This document shows positions 1-5,143 of a stretch of DNA of 5,519 bases, piece by piece. The stretch lies in NCBI GenBank assembly GCA_937934355.1, contig CALGZY010000057.1, forward strand, positions 1 through 5,519, given 5' to 3'. A model generated the notes under the pieces. The model was not told the DNA's origin. It saw only the letters and a program-made list of their open reading frames with translations, and made no database searches. The translations under genes and the position numbers were made by a program. Source of the DNA: an uncultured Collinsella sp. Lineage in GTDB: Bacteria > Actinomycetota > Coriobacteriia > Coriobacteriales > Coriobacteriaceae. The stretch's first letter is position 1; each line of letters opens with the position of its first letter.

Positions 1-38
1 GGCAAGGCATGACCAGAAGGTCTATGCCTTGCCTTTTT
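1..38 (+). terminator. Intrinsic terminator of a gene left of the window
   Basis: A perfect 10-bp stem (1-10 with 24-33) continues inward as a 4-bp stem (11-14 with 19-22) after one bulged base, with an AGAA loop, and is followed directly by TTTTT at 34-38. The uridine tract lies on the + side, so it ends a plus-strand transcript entering from beyond position 1. That gene would be convergent with the aminopeptidase gene. Confidence 0.9.
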
Positions 39-140
39 CATGCCAACTTGTTCGCTCTGGACATCGCTCGCTGACGTTTGCCCAACCTGCGGTGTCTTAA
101 CAATTCTGTCCAGCTGTTGGCATTGCGGCATTTGCCCAGA
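39..140. other. Intergenic spacer between convergent genes
   Basis: No reading frame with a ribosome binding site is visible. The only structure is a weak nested dyad: 40-47 is complementary to 116-123 (8 bp) and 57-63 to 107-113 (7 bp), separated by a long unpaired interior. It may be chance or a remnant palindromic repeat. Confidence 0.4.
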
Positions 141-183
141 TAAAACCTGCCAAAGTCGACCTGTCCCTTTTTGGTAGGTTTTA
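141..183 (-). terminator. Terminator hairpin at the end of the M18 aminopeptidase gene
   Basis: Arms 141-154 and 170-183 are complementary over 14 bp with one imperfect position (149/175) and enclose a 15-nt loop. On the minus strand the stem ends in UUUUA, as in an intrinsic terminator, and the aminopeptidase stop codon (181-183) lies inside the first arm. On the plus strand the imperfect position becomes a G-U pair and the arm also ends in TTTTA, so it could work in both directions as a second barrier to the incoming plus-strand transcript. Confidence 0.7.
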
Positions 184-1566
184 GAGCTCTACGCTTTCGG
201 CGCCGTTGATGGTTAGGTTGCGCTCGTAGAAGGCGGTGAGGGCGCGGATGGCGTACATGACGTCGCGTACGCCGCCGGTCTCGTAGCTTGAGTGCATGGC
301 CAGCTGCGGCAGGCCCACGTCCACGGCATGCATGCTCGCCTGCATATTGGACAGATTGCCGAGCGTGGAGCCGCCGGCCATGTCGCTCTTGTTGGCGAAG
401 GCCTGCGTGGGCACGTCGGCGTCATCGCAGATGGCCTGGAACACCGCGCGGCTAAAGGCATCGGTGCAGTAGTGCTGGTTGGCGGCTTCCTTGATAACGA
501 TGCCGCCGTTGAGCACGACCTGGTTGCGGGCATCGCACTTCTCGGCGTGGTTGGGATGCACGGCATGCGCATTATCGCAGCTCACGAGCATCGAGGCGGC
601 AAGTGCGCGATGGTACGACTCGTCATCGAAGCCCAGCGATCCGTTAATGCGGCGCAGCGCATCGGCCAAGAACGTCGACATGGCGCCCTGCTTGGTCTCG
701 GAGCCAACCTCCTCGTTATCAAAGCAGCAGAAGACCGAGATATCGCGCGCGTTCTCAGCACCCAAAAATGCCTGCAGCGAGGTATAGGCGCAGGCCAGGT
801 CGTCGAGCTTGGGCGTCGAGATAAACTCGTCGGCCCAGCCCCAAATGCGCGCATCCTGACGATTGACCAGGAACAGATCGCGACCCAGAATCTGCTCGGG
901 CTCAACGTCCAGCTCGTCGGCGATCAGGGCATCAAAATCACCCTGCTTGAGTTCGCCAGCGCTGATGAGCGGGCACAGGTCAACGGCGCGATTGGGAGCA
1001 AAGCTCTCGTTAACGCCACGATTCATATGGATTGCAAGGCTCGGAATGATAGCGACCTCGCGCTCGGTGGCAAGCAGGCGGCTCTCAATACGGTCGCCCT
1101 CGCGCACCAGCACGCGGCCCGCGAGCGCCAGCGGACGGTCGAACCAGGTGTAGTCGATCATGCCGCCGTAGGCCTCGATGTTCAGGCGCAGCGTCTCGCC
1201 CGCGCCGTCGAGCTCGGGCACGGCCTTGACCTTAAACGTCGGCGAATCGCTGTGCGACGCCGCGAGCTGAAAATGATAGTCGCCGGCAACGCCGTCCTCG
1301 CCCCACGTCGCGGCCAGGTCCTCGCCCACCTTAAAGGCAACAACGCTCGAGGTGTTGCGCTGCGTGTAATAACGCCCGCCCGGCTCGATGTCCCACGCCG
1401 CGTTCTCGGGCAGGTAGGTAAAGCCCGCCTCGTCGAGCTCGGCCATAATGGTCGCCGCCGTATGGAACATGCTGGGGCATGCCTCGATAAAGTCGATAAG
1501 GTCGTTGGCGGCCTCGATATCGTCGGCCGTCACGTGCGCGCGCTCGGACGTTTCCTGATCCGTCAT
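181..1566 (-). CDS. apeB: M18 family aminopeptidase (aspartyl aminopeptidase-like)
   Basis: A 461-residue cytosolic metallo-aminopeptidase of family M18, which removes N-terminal residues (often acidic ones in characterised members) from peptides with a two-metal, usually zinc, centre. The full ligand set is visible in order: H105 in SHSDSP, D255 in KLDDL, the catalytic E285 and metal ligand E286 in DNEEVGS, D331 in SCDNAHAVHP, and H425 in AMHSSYE. The length fits the family (about 430-480). The open frame runs on upstream to 1677, but the ATG at 1566 is preferred: it follows a purine-rich GGGGAG (1575-1570), the residues before it (rich in Arg and Gly) do not resemble the family, and the acidic MTDQETSER start does. 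It is transcribed alone, divergent from the amide hydrolase. The symbol follows bacterial ApeB naming; the exact substrate preference cannot be read from sequence. Confidence 0.95.
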   Translation of the reverse strand: MTDQETSERAHVTADDIEAANDLIDFIEACPSMFHTAATIMAELDEAGFTYLPENAAWDIEPGGRYYTQRNTSSVVAFKVGEDLAATWGEDGVAGDYHFQLAASHSDSPTFKVKAVPELDGAGETLRLNIEAYGGMIDYTWFDRPLALAGRVLVREGDRIESRLLATEREVAIIPSLAIHMNRGVNESFAPNRAVDLCPLISAGELKQGDFDALIADELDVEPEQILGRDLFLVNRQDARIWGWADEFISTPKLDDLACAYTSLQAFLGAENARDISVFCCFDNEEVGSETKQGAMSTFLADALRRINGSLGFDDESYHRALAASMLVSCDNAHAVHPNHAEKCDARNQVVLNGGIVIKEAANQHYCTDAFSRAVFQAICDDADVPTQAFANKSDMAGGSTLGNLSNMQASMHAVDVGLPQLAMHSSYETGGVRDVMYAIRALTAFYERNLTINGAESVEL

Positions 1567-1569
1567 GCT

Positions 1570-1575
1570 CTCCCC
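1570..1575 (-). promoter_or_regulatory. Ribosome binding site deciding the M18 start
   Basis: On the minus strand AAAGGGGAGAGC directly precedes the ATG at 1566-1564. The GGGGAG core sits slightly close to the start (3 nt), but the upstream in-frame starts (1677, 1633) lack a comparable site. Confidence 0.65.
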
Positions 1576-1714
1576 TTTCGCTGGGTTGATGGTCCCCTCC
1601 AGCATACCCCGCCACGCCAGCGCCGCACTCTTCATTCCGTGCTTAATTCCGCGCCGCTCACCAACTTGAGCCATCATGCCCGCGTTCCTTTTGCGACAAT
1701 TGCGCTAACAGGAC

Positions 1715-1722
1715 GAGAGGAG
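1715..1722 (+). promoter_or_regulatory. Ribosome binding site of the amide hydrolase gene
   Basis: GAGAGGAG lies 5 nt before the ATG at 1728 and supports this start. Confidence 0.75.
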
Positions 1723-1727
1723 CCGTC

Positions 1728-2813
1728 ATGAAGCCACGTAACATTGCCATCGCCTGCGGTGTCGCGGGAGTCGCCGTCGGCCTTGCCGCTGCCACCGGTA
1801 TCGTTTATCACAAGCAAATCAAGTCCGCCGCGTCGCTCAAACGCTTGACCGGCTACGCGGATGGCTATGACCTGTACGCAATCGACATCGCCTACGACTA
1901 CGATCTCGATCGCATCATCGCTGCTGGCGTGCGCGACGACCAGGCCTACATCGATGCCGTGGTGGCGCAGGTGCTGCCCGGTGTGCCGGCACATGTCCAG
2001 GCGCCCCAGTTTGCCTGCAGCGCTTTTGTCGCCGTAGATGCCGAAGGCCGCGTGCGCACCGGTCGCAATTACGACTTTAAGGACGACACCTCGGCGCTGC
2101 TGGTGCGCAATCACCCACGCGGCGGCTATGCTTCCATCGGGTTTGCCGCCCTTAACAACCTGGGCGATAACACTCCGCTTGACTCCGTCGCCGGACGTGC
2201 CGCCGCACTCATGGGCCCGTTTGCCCAGCTCGACGGTGTTAACGAATGCGGCGTGTCCATTGCCGTACTCACCCTGGATTCCAAGCCCTGTGACCAGGAC
2301 ACGCAACGCCCCGTCATCAATACCTCGCTCGCCATCCGTCTGGTGCTCGACCGCGCGGCTACCACGCAGGAGGCCGTAGACCTGCTTTCCGCCTACGACA
2401 TGCACGCCATGGCAGGACGCGATTACCACTTCTTTATCAACGACGCCGCCGGTGACGCGCGGGTGGTGGAGTGGGATCCGCGCGACCCCGACCGTGCTTT
2501 CAAAGCGACTCCTATACGCCAGGTTACGAACTTCTACGCCTGCTATGGAGACGAAGTGCTGCCCAATCAAAAGAATGGCGAGCTGGGCCATGGTAAGGAG
2601 CGCGCCGTCGCAATCGCCGATGTCCTTGACGCCCATGTCGGTGCCCAGGACGAGACAGTCGCTTGGAAGGCCCTACGCGCCGCAGCGCAAGAGCCCAATC
2701 CGGAAGACATCACCAGCAATACACAATGGTCGGTCGTCTTTGACAATACCGAACCCGCCGCCGCCATCACGCTGCGCCGCCACTGGGGCGACGTCGACGC
2801 CTTCGCGCTGTAA
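1728..2813 (+). CDS. Membrane-anchored linear amide C-N hydrolase (choloylglycine hydrolase / acid-amidase-like Ntn enzyme)
   Basis: A 361-residue Ntn hydrolase that probably cleaves a linear amide such as an N-acyl amino acid, a conjugated bile acid or a penicillin-V-like side chain. An uncleaved-looking hydrophobic segment (residues about 5-27, Ala/Gly/Val-rich, Lys and Arg before it) suggests an anchored protein with the enzyme outside. The nucleophile is probably C97 in FACSAF. R113 and D116 in GRNYDF follow at +16 and +19, the same spacing as C2/R18/D21 of bile salt hydrolases. N172 in DGVNECG and N268 in QVTN match the family Asn positions (96 apart here, 93 in clostridial choloylglycine hydrolase). 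The C-terminal NTQWSVVFDN fits the last core strand. Because Cys97 is internal, activation would require removal of about 96 residues, unlike cytosolic bile salt hydrolases that lose only Met. The substrate is not determinable. It is followed by pfkA after 139 bp, with no sign of co-function. Confidence 0.85.
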   Translation: MKPRNIAIACGVAGVAVGLAAATGIVYHKQIKSAASLKRLTGYADGYDLYAIDIAYDYDLDRIIAAGVRDDQAYIDAVVAQVLPGVPAHVQAPQFACSAFVAVDAEGRVRTGRNYDFKDDTSALLVRNHPRGGYASIGFAALNNLGDNTPLDSVAGRAAALMGPFAQLDGVNECGVSIAVLTLDSKPCDQDTQRPVINTSLAIRLVLDRAATTQEAVDLLSAYDMHAMAGRDYHFFINDAAGDARVVEWDPRDPDRAFKATPIRQVTNFYACYGDEVLPNQKNGELGHGKERAVAIADVLDAHVGAQDETVAWKALRAAAQEPNPEDITSNTQWSVVFDNTEPAAAITLRRHWGDVDAFAL

Positions 2814-2881
2814 GGAGATGGCACCGTCGTCCTTACGTTCCCTGACGTTGCTTACATTTCCATACGCTTGAGCTAACACGT

Positions 2882-2914
2882 TTTACCCCCGTATCAACAG
2901 TGTGCGGGGGTAAA
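2882..2914. promoter_or_regulatory. Perfect 10-bp C5/G5 dyad upstream of pfkA (operator or leader hairpin)
   Basis: TTTACCCCCG (2882-2891) and CGGGGGTAAA (2905-2914) are perfect inverted arms around a 13-nt spacer. The T-rich ends are outside-left and the A-rich ends outside-right on both strands, the reverse of an intrinsic terminator, so termination is unlikely. The dyad lies just upstream of, or across, the pfkA promoter candidates, which suits an operator for a dimeric regulator. Confidence 0.5.
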
Positions 2915-2924
2915 CTTATGCGCA

Positions 2925-2933
2925 TGTTATAAC
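2925..2933 (+). promoter_or_regulatory. Candidate extended -10 element for pfkA
   Basis: TG-T-TATAAC fits an extended -10 (TGnTATAAT) with one mismatch. It would start transcription near 2940, giving a very short leader with the ribosome binding site right at the 5' end. No -35 is seen at the proper spacing. An alternative is TTGAGC (2868-2873) with TATCAA (2892-2897) at 18 bp, a weaker match. Confidence 0.35.
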
Positions 2934-2939
2934 TTGCCC

Positions 2940-2946
2940 GGAAGGA
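2940..2946 (+). promoter_or_regulatory. Ribosome binding site of pfkA
   Basis: GGAAGGA lies 6 nt before the ATG at 2953 and fixes the start. Confidence 0.75.
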
Positions 2947-2952
2947 TTCATC

Positions 2953-4032
2953 ATGCTTAGGATCGGTCTTCTTACCAGTGGCGGCGACTGCCAGGCGCTC
3001 AACGCCACCATGCGCGGCATCGTCAAAACGCTTATGACCAATAGTGAAGAACCTATCGAGATCTATGGTTTTGAGGACGGCTATCAGGGCCTTATCTACA
3101 GCAGGTTCCGCGTCATGACGCCCGCCGATTTTAGCGGTATCCTCACCCGCGGCGGTACCATCCTGGGCACGAGCCGCACGCCGTTCAAGCGCCTGGATAC
3201 TCCCGAGGCCGATGGCGTCGAGAAGGTGCCCGCAATGGTCCACACCTATCATAAGCTGCAGCTTGACTGCCTGTTTATGCTGGGCGGCAACGGCTCCACC
3301 AAGACCGCCAACCGCCTGCGCGAAGAGGGCCTCAACGTTATCGCCCTGCCCAAGACCATCGATAACGACACCTGGGGCACCGAGCTGACGTTTGGCTTTA
3401 CGAGTGCCATCGACGTCGCCACCAAGTGCATCGACGACATCCACACCACCGCTTCGAGCCATGGGCGCGTATTCGTCATCGAGATCATGGGCCACAAGGT
3501 TGGCTGGATCCCGCTGTATGCCGGCGTCGCGGGCGGCGCGGATGTCATCTTGATTCCCGAGATCCCCTACGACATGGATAACGTCATCAAGACCATCGAG
3601 CATCGCATGGAGACCGGCAGCCGCTTTACCATCGTGGCCGTCGCCGAGGGCGCTATTTCCAAGGAGGACGCGGCGCTGTCCAAGAAGGAGTACAAGAAGA
3701 AGCTCGCCGAGCGCACGAGCCCGTCAATCGTGTACGACATCGCCAAGGAGATCGAGGCCAAGACCGGTCGCGAGACCCGCGTCGCCATCCCCGGCCACAC
3801 GCAGCGCGGCGGCCAGCCCGACGCCCAGGACCGCATCTTTGCGACCCAGTGCGGCGTCGAGGCGGCACTGGGCTGTCTACGCGGCGAGTTTGGCTACATG
3901 ATCGCCCTGCGTGACGGCAAGATGTGCCACATGCCGCTCGAGGAAGTCGCCGGCAAGCTCAAGTATGTCGACCCCCAGAGTGATCTGGTGCGCGAGGCCA
4001 AGGCGCTGGGCATCAGCTTCGGCGACGAATAG
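2953..4032 (+). CDS. pfkA: 6-phosphofructokinase (Gly104/Lys124 type)
   Basis: A 359-residue cytosolic phosphofructokinase that phosphorylates fructose 6-phosphate to fructose 1,6-bisphosphate, the committing step of glycolysis. Visible motifs in order: nucleotide loop LTSGGDCQALN (7-17), RGGTILGTSR (66-75), GGNGS (111-115), PKTIDND (133-139) with D137 as catalytic base, SSHGR (168-172) and MGHKVGW (179-185) for the sugar phosphate, VAEGA with E232, and ETRVAIPGHTQRGG (274-287) with R276, H282 and R285. The length is usual for this longer bacterial branch (E. coli PfkA has 320). In E. coli numbering it has Gly104, typical of ATP users, but Lys124, typical of PPi users and of some ATP users such as the trypanosome and Streptomyces enzymes, and Asn in place of Asp103. 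ATP is the more likely donor, but this is inferred. The gene stands alone and is followed by a large palindrome that may stop transcription. Confidence 0.95.
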   Translation: MLRIGLLTSGGDCQALNATMRGIVKTLMTNSEEPIEIYGFEDGYQGLIYSRFRVMTPADFSGILTRGGTILGTSRTPFKRLDTPEADGVEKVPAMVHTYHKLQLDCLFMLGGNGSTKTANRLREEGLNVIALPKTIDNDTWGTELTFGFTSAIDVATKCIDDIHTTASSHGRVFVIEIMGHKVGWIPLYAGVAGGADVILIPEIPYDMDNVIKTIEHRMETGSRFTIVAVAEGAISKEDAALSKKEYKKKLAERTSPSIVYDIAKEIEAKTGRETRVAIPGHTQRGGQPDAQDRIFATQCGVEAALGCLRGEFGYMIALRDGKMCHMPLEEVAGKLKYVDPQSDLVREAKALGISFGDE

Positions 4033-4055
4033 CCTCGGCCGAAACTGCTCTCATC

Positions 4056-4176
4056 GGAGACCCCAGGGCTTACCTCCCAAATCGTCCTCGGACATGTCAG
4101 GATCCCGCCGTGCGCTTCGCGCGGCGGGATCCTTCCGTCCTGCGGAAAGATTTGGGAGGTAAGCCCTGGGGCCTCC
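4056..4176. repeat. Large nested palindromic element with cloverleaf-like fold
   Basis: The outer arms 4061-4083 and 4149-4171 form a perfect 23-bp inverted repeat; after one mismatch they extend by 4 bp (4056-4059 with 4173-4176). Inside sit three hairpins: a small one at 4084-4093 (GTCC/GGAC), a 16-bp central one (4099-4133), and one at 4133-4147 (TTCCG/CGGAA). A further 7-bp pair, 4034-4040 with 4192-4198, can form outside. The two halves are imperfect inverted copies of one another. It begins 23 nt after the pfkA stop. This looks like a dispersed extragenic palindrome (REP/BIME- or MITE-like), but copy number is unknown. Frames crossing it on both strands are by-products. Confidence 0.8.
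4099..4133 (+). terminator. Central GC-rich hairpin, possible pfkA terminator
   Basis: Arms 4099-4114 and 4118-4133 pair over 16 bp with one G-U pair and a 3-nt loop. The sequence that follows (TTCCGTCC) is only partly U-rich, so termination is plausible because the stem is so stable, but not assured. No other terminator for pfkA is seen nearby. Confidence 0.4.
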
Positions 4177-4194
4177 TGCGGTGACTGGGGAGGC
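4171..4194 (+). other. Hairpin competing with the base of the large palindrome
   Basis: GCCTCC (4171-4176) pairs with GGAGGC (4189-4194) around a 12-nt loop. The same CTCC also pairs with GGAG at 4056-4059 in the large palindrome, so the two folds are mutually exclusive. No U-tract follows directly. Confidence 0.35.
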
Positions 4195-4240
4195 CGAGAC
4201 TATTCGTCTTCTTGCTGCGGGTGCCTGGGGTAGGATGCGG

Positions 4241-4444
4241 CGTGCATTTTTGGGAGTATTCAGCAGCCGAGGGTGCCTGCATACTGGATTTTGGGCGAGA
4301 GACAGGCGCCGCGGGCCGCATTCTGTAAAAAAACGAGCGGCTCTAGAGGCGTTGGGGCTCAGAATCGGGGCTTTCAGCGCAGTTTTGCACCCCCGCCCCC
4401 GCGCCCGCGGACCCCGGGACGCTGAATACTCCGGAATTTGCACG
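4241..4444. repeat. About 204-bp segment bounded by imperfect 24-bp inverted repeats (MITE-like)
   Basis: Arms 4241-4264 and 4421-4444 match in 20 of 24 positions when one is inverted, with a perfect 12-bp core (GGAGTATTCAGC at 4253-4264, its complement at 4421-4432). Between them is non-coding-looking, C/G-rich sequence with a 7-A run (4327-4333) and a C-rich tract (4389-4415). No transposase and no convincing target duplication are visible (at best 3 bp). It could be a non-autonomous mobile element or a structured extragenic repeat. Overlapping frames on both strands encode Pro/Arg/Ala-rich sequence without ribosome binding sites and are not called. Confidence 0.5.
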
Positions 4445-4468
4445 GCGCCCCCGGGGGTACCTGTGGGC

Positions 4469-4512
4469 AAAAAGCAACCGCCCTGCCGAAATATGCATTT
4501 TTCGGTGCGGTT
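4469..4512 (-). terminator. Intrinsic terminator of the small minus-strand gene
   Basis: Read on the minus strand, arms 4512-4507 and 4481-4476 (6 bp) and 4506-4500 and 4491-4485 (7 bp, one non-Watson-Crick) enclose an 8-nt loop, with a 3-nt bulge. The stem is followed by GC and UUUUU (4473-4469). It lies 35-78 nt past the stop codon of the 4547-4876 gene. Confidence 0.65.
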
Positions 4513-4546
4513 TATGCAGCACAGCGGCTGTGGCTGCGTATGTCGC

Positions 4547-4876
4547 TCAGCGTTCTTGCCAGCCGATGCAACGTCGTGCGTAGCCCTTAATGTCTTCGGT
4601 GAAACCGTCAAGGTCGTCGAGCGTGATCACGTTATCGGAAAGCAAGTTGGCTATCTCATAACGCATGGTGCTACGGCGAATACCGTTTACGAGCACTCCT
4701 GAGGACAGCTTGTCCCTATTGACGCGCTCTTCTAGCGCCCAAAATCTACTGGACGCTTCGCTGTCACCGTTCAGTATCTCGATGTACTGGCCAATGAGCA
4801 TTTCCATATAGCTTTCTTGCCATTTTGGGAGCAGCTCCTTGAACAGCTTCCAGTCGCTTTCAGTTACCTCGCCCAT
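4547..4876 (-). CDS. Small uncharacterised protein (109 aa)
   Basis: I do not recognise a characterised family. The 109-residue product is soluble, rather acidic and probably all-helical: no membrane segment, no signal peptide, no Cys/His metal motif. Visible features are an N-terminal ESDWKLFKELLPKWQESYM stretch (6-24), a charged middle with FWALEERVNRDK (45-56), and a C-terminal ITLDDLDGFTEDIKGY (84-99). It resembles short hypothetical proteins often seen in gut Firmicutes and Coriobacteria, from memory only. The ATG at 4876 is chosen over the in-frame TTG at 4894 because GGAGG (4885-4881) lies 4 nt before the ATG and would fall inside the longer frame. The gene appears to be single, with its own terminator, between two repeat-rich strips; its base composition is less GC-rich than the three large genes, which could mean recent acquisition. 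Confidence 0.75.
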   Translation of the reverse strand: MGEVTESDWKLFKELLPKWQESYMEMLIGQYIEILNGDSEASSRFWALEERVNRDKLSSGVLVNGIRRSTMRYEIANLLSDNVITLDDLDGFTEDIKGYARRCIGWQER

Positions 4877-4880
4877 ATTG

Positions 4881-4885
4881 CCTCC
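4881..4885 (-). promoter_or_regulatory. Ribosome binding site deciding the start of the 109-aa gene
   Basis: A consensus GGAGG sits 4 nt upstream of ATG 4876-4874 on the minus strand and rules out the TTG at 4894 as the likely start. Confidence 0.75.
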
Positions 4886-4917
4886 GTTCGCCAAACAAAC
4901 TTAGCCATTCGATTTTT

Positions 4918-4923
4918 ATTCTA
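4918..4923 (-). promoter_or_regulatory. Candidate -10 box of the 109-aa gene
   Basis: TAGAAT on the minus strand lies 41 nt before the start in an A/T-rich patch (4907-4936) unlike the surrounding sequence. No matching -35 hexamer is seen at 16-18 bp. Confidence 0.35.
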
Positions 4924-4967
4924 TTTGGAATTTTCGCTCGCAGCCGTGGATGAGGGGACCATCGGTC

Positions 4968-4985
4968 TTCAAGTTCGAGCTTGAA
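4968..4985. promoter_or_regulatory. Operator-like 18-bp palindrome
   Basis: TTCAAGTTCGAGCTTGAA is self-complementary except at one symmetric pair (4974/4979). It lies 92 bp upstream of the 109-aa gene start and about 45 bp upstream of its candidate -10 box. No regulator is encoded in the window, so a role as binding site is only a suggestion. Confidence 0.3.
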
Positions 4986-5065
4986 TGAGCCGTTTGCTAC
5001 AAAATGCGCCTAATTACTACGATGATTTGAATGCCTTCGACCATGCCGAAAAGGGTGGACATTAA
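4985..5065 (+). pseudogene. Short reading frame with YYDDL...DH motif, probable gene fragment
   Basis: ATG 4985 opens a 26-codon frame (stop 5063-5065) containing P-N-Y-Y-D-D-L followed by D-H at residues 9-20. No ribosome binding site precedes it and a stop lies just upstream, so it is not a convincing gene. It is listed because the opposite-strand frame at 5062-5157 carries the same motif with different codons (Leu TTG versus CTC, Asp-His GAC CAT versus GAC CAC), as if both descend from one protein-coding ancestor. Family unknown; chance extension of a 12-bp DNA repeat is the alternative. Confidence 0.25.
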
Positions 5066-5143
5066 ACCGCAGGTAGAAAGCTTGCCGATTTTTGAAAAAG
5101 ATGGGTGTGGTCGGCCTCATCGAGTTCATCGTAGTAAATCGGC
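5008..5143. repeat. Long-spaced inverted repeat with 18-bp arms
   Basis: Arms 5008-5025 and 5126-5143 match in 16 of 18 positions when inverted, with a perfect 12-bp core (5014-5025 with 5126-5137), separated by 100 nt. The right arm also contains AAATCGGC (5136-5143), complementary to GCCGATTT at 5084-5091, so two alternative pairings compete for it. TTTTT (5145-5149) follows the right arm on the plus strand. Confidence 0.55.

Larger units (their letters stand above)
1567..1727. promoter_or_regulatory. Divergent intergenic region, promoters not clearly resolved
   Basis: Both flanking genes start outward from this 161-bp gap, so it must hold two promoters. For the minus gene a TATGCT box (1606-1601) lies 35 nt before the start, with no good -35 at 17 nt. 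For the plus gene, TG-C-TTAATT (1640-1648) resembles an extended -10 but lies about 80 nt upstream and also lacks a -35. These are candidates only; no operator-like dyad stands out. Confidence 0.3.

Noticed and set aside
1567..1677. N-terminal extension of the aminopeptidase to 498 residues
   Set aside because: The extra 37 residues do not look like the family, the ATG at 1566 has a GGGGAG before it, and the extension would consume most of the divergent promoter region.
292..1731. 479-codon plus-strand frame covering nearly the whole aminopeptidase gene
   Set aside because: It is antisense to a gene with a complete M18 active site; GC-rich third positions keep stops out of the opposite strand. 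It has no domain pattern and no ribosome binding site.
1674..2636. 320-codon minus-strand frame opposite the amide hydrolase
   Set aside because: A shadow of the GC-rich coding strand without motifs; the plus strand has the Cys/Arg/Asp/Asn catalytic pattern and a good ribosome binding site.
2811..2835. Hairpin TAAGGA/TCCTTA at the end of the amide hydrolase gene as a terminator
   Set aside because: The stem is only 6 bp plus a bulged extension, and no U-tract follows; it includes the stop codon and is likely to be chance.
2833..3603. 256-codon minus-strand frame opposite pfkA
   Set aside because: Antisense shadow of a gene with all phosphofructokinase motifs.
4327..4333. Run of seven A (U-tract on the minus strand) as a terminator
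   Set aside because: No stable hairpin of proper geometry lies directly upstream on the minus strand; only a 4-bp complementarity is found.
4033..4546. CRISPR array
   Set aside because: The repeats are inverted rather than direct and regularly spaced; the only direct repeat (GGGTGCCTG at 4219 and 4271) occurs twice and is short.
4051..4611. 186-codon minus-strand frame
   Set aside because: It runs through the large palindrome and the inverted-repeat segment, is Pro/Arg/Ala-rich, lacks a ribosome binding site and overlaps the end of the 109-aa gene.
4181..4702. 173-codon plus-strand frame
   Set aside because: It crosses the same repeat-rich DNA and then runs antisense into the 109-aa gene; composition is unlike a protein and no start signal is seen.
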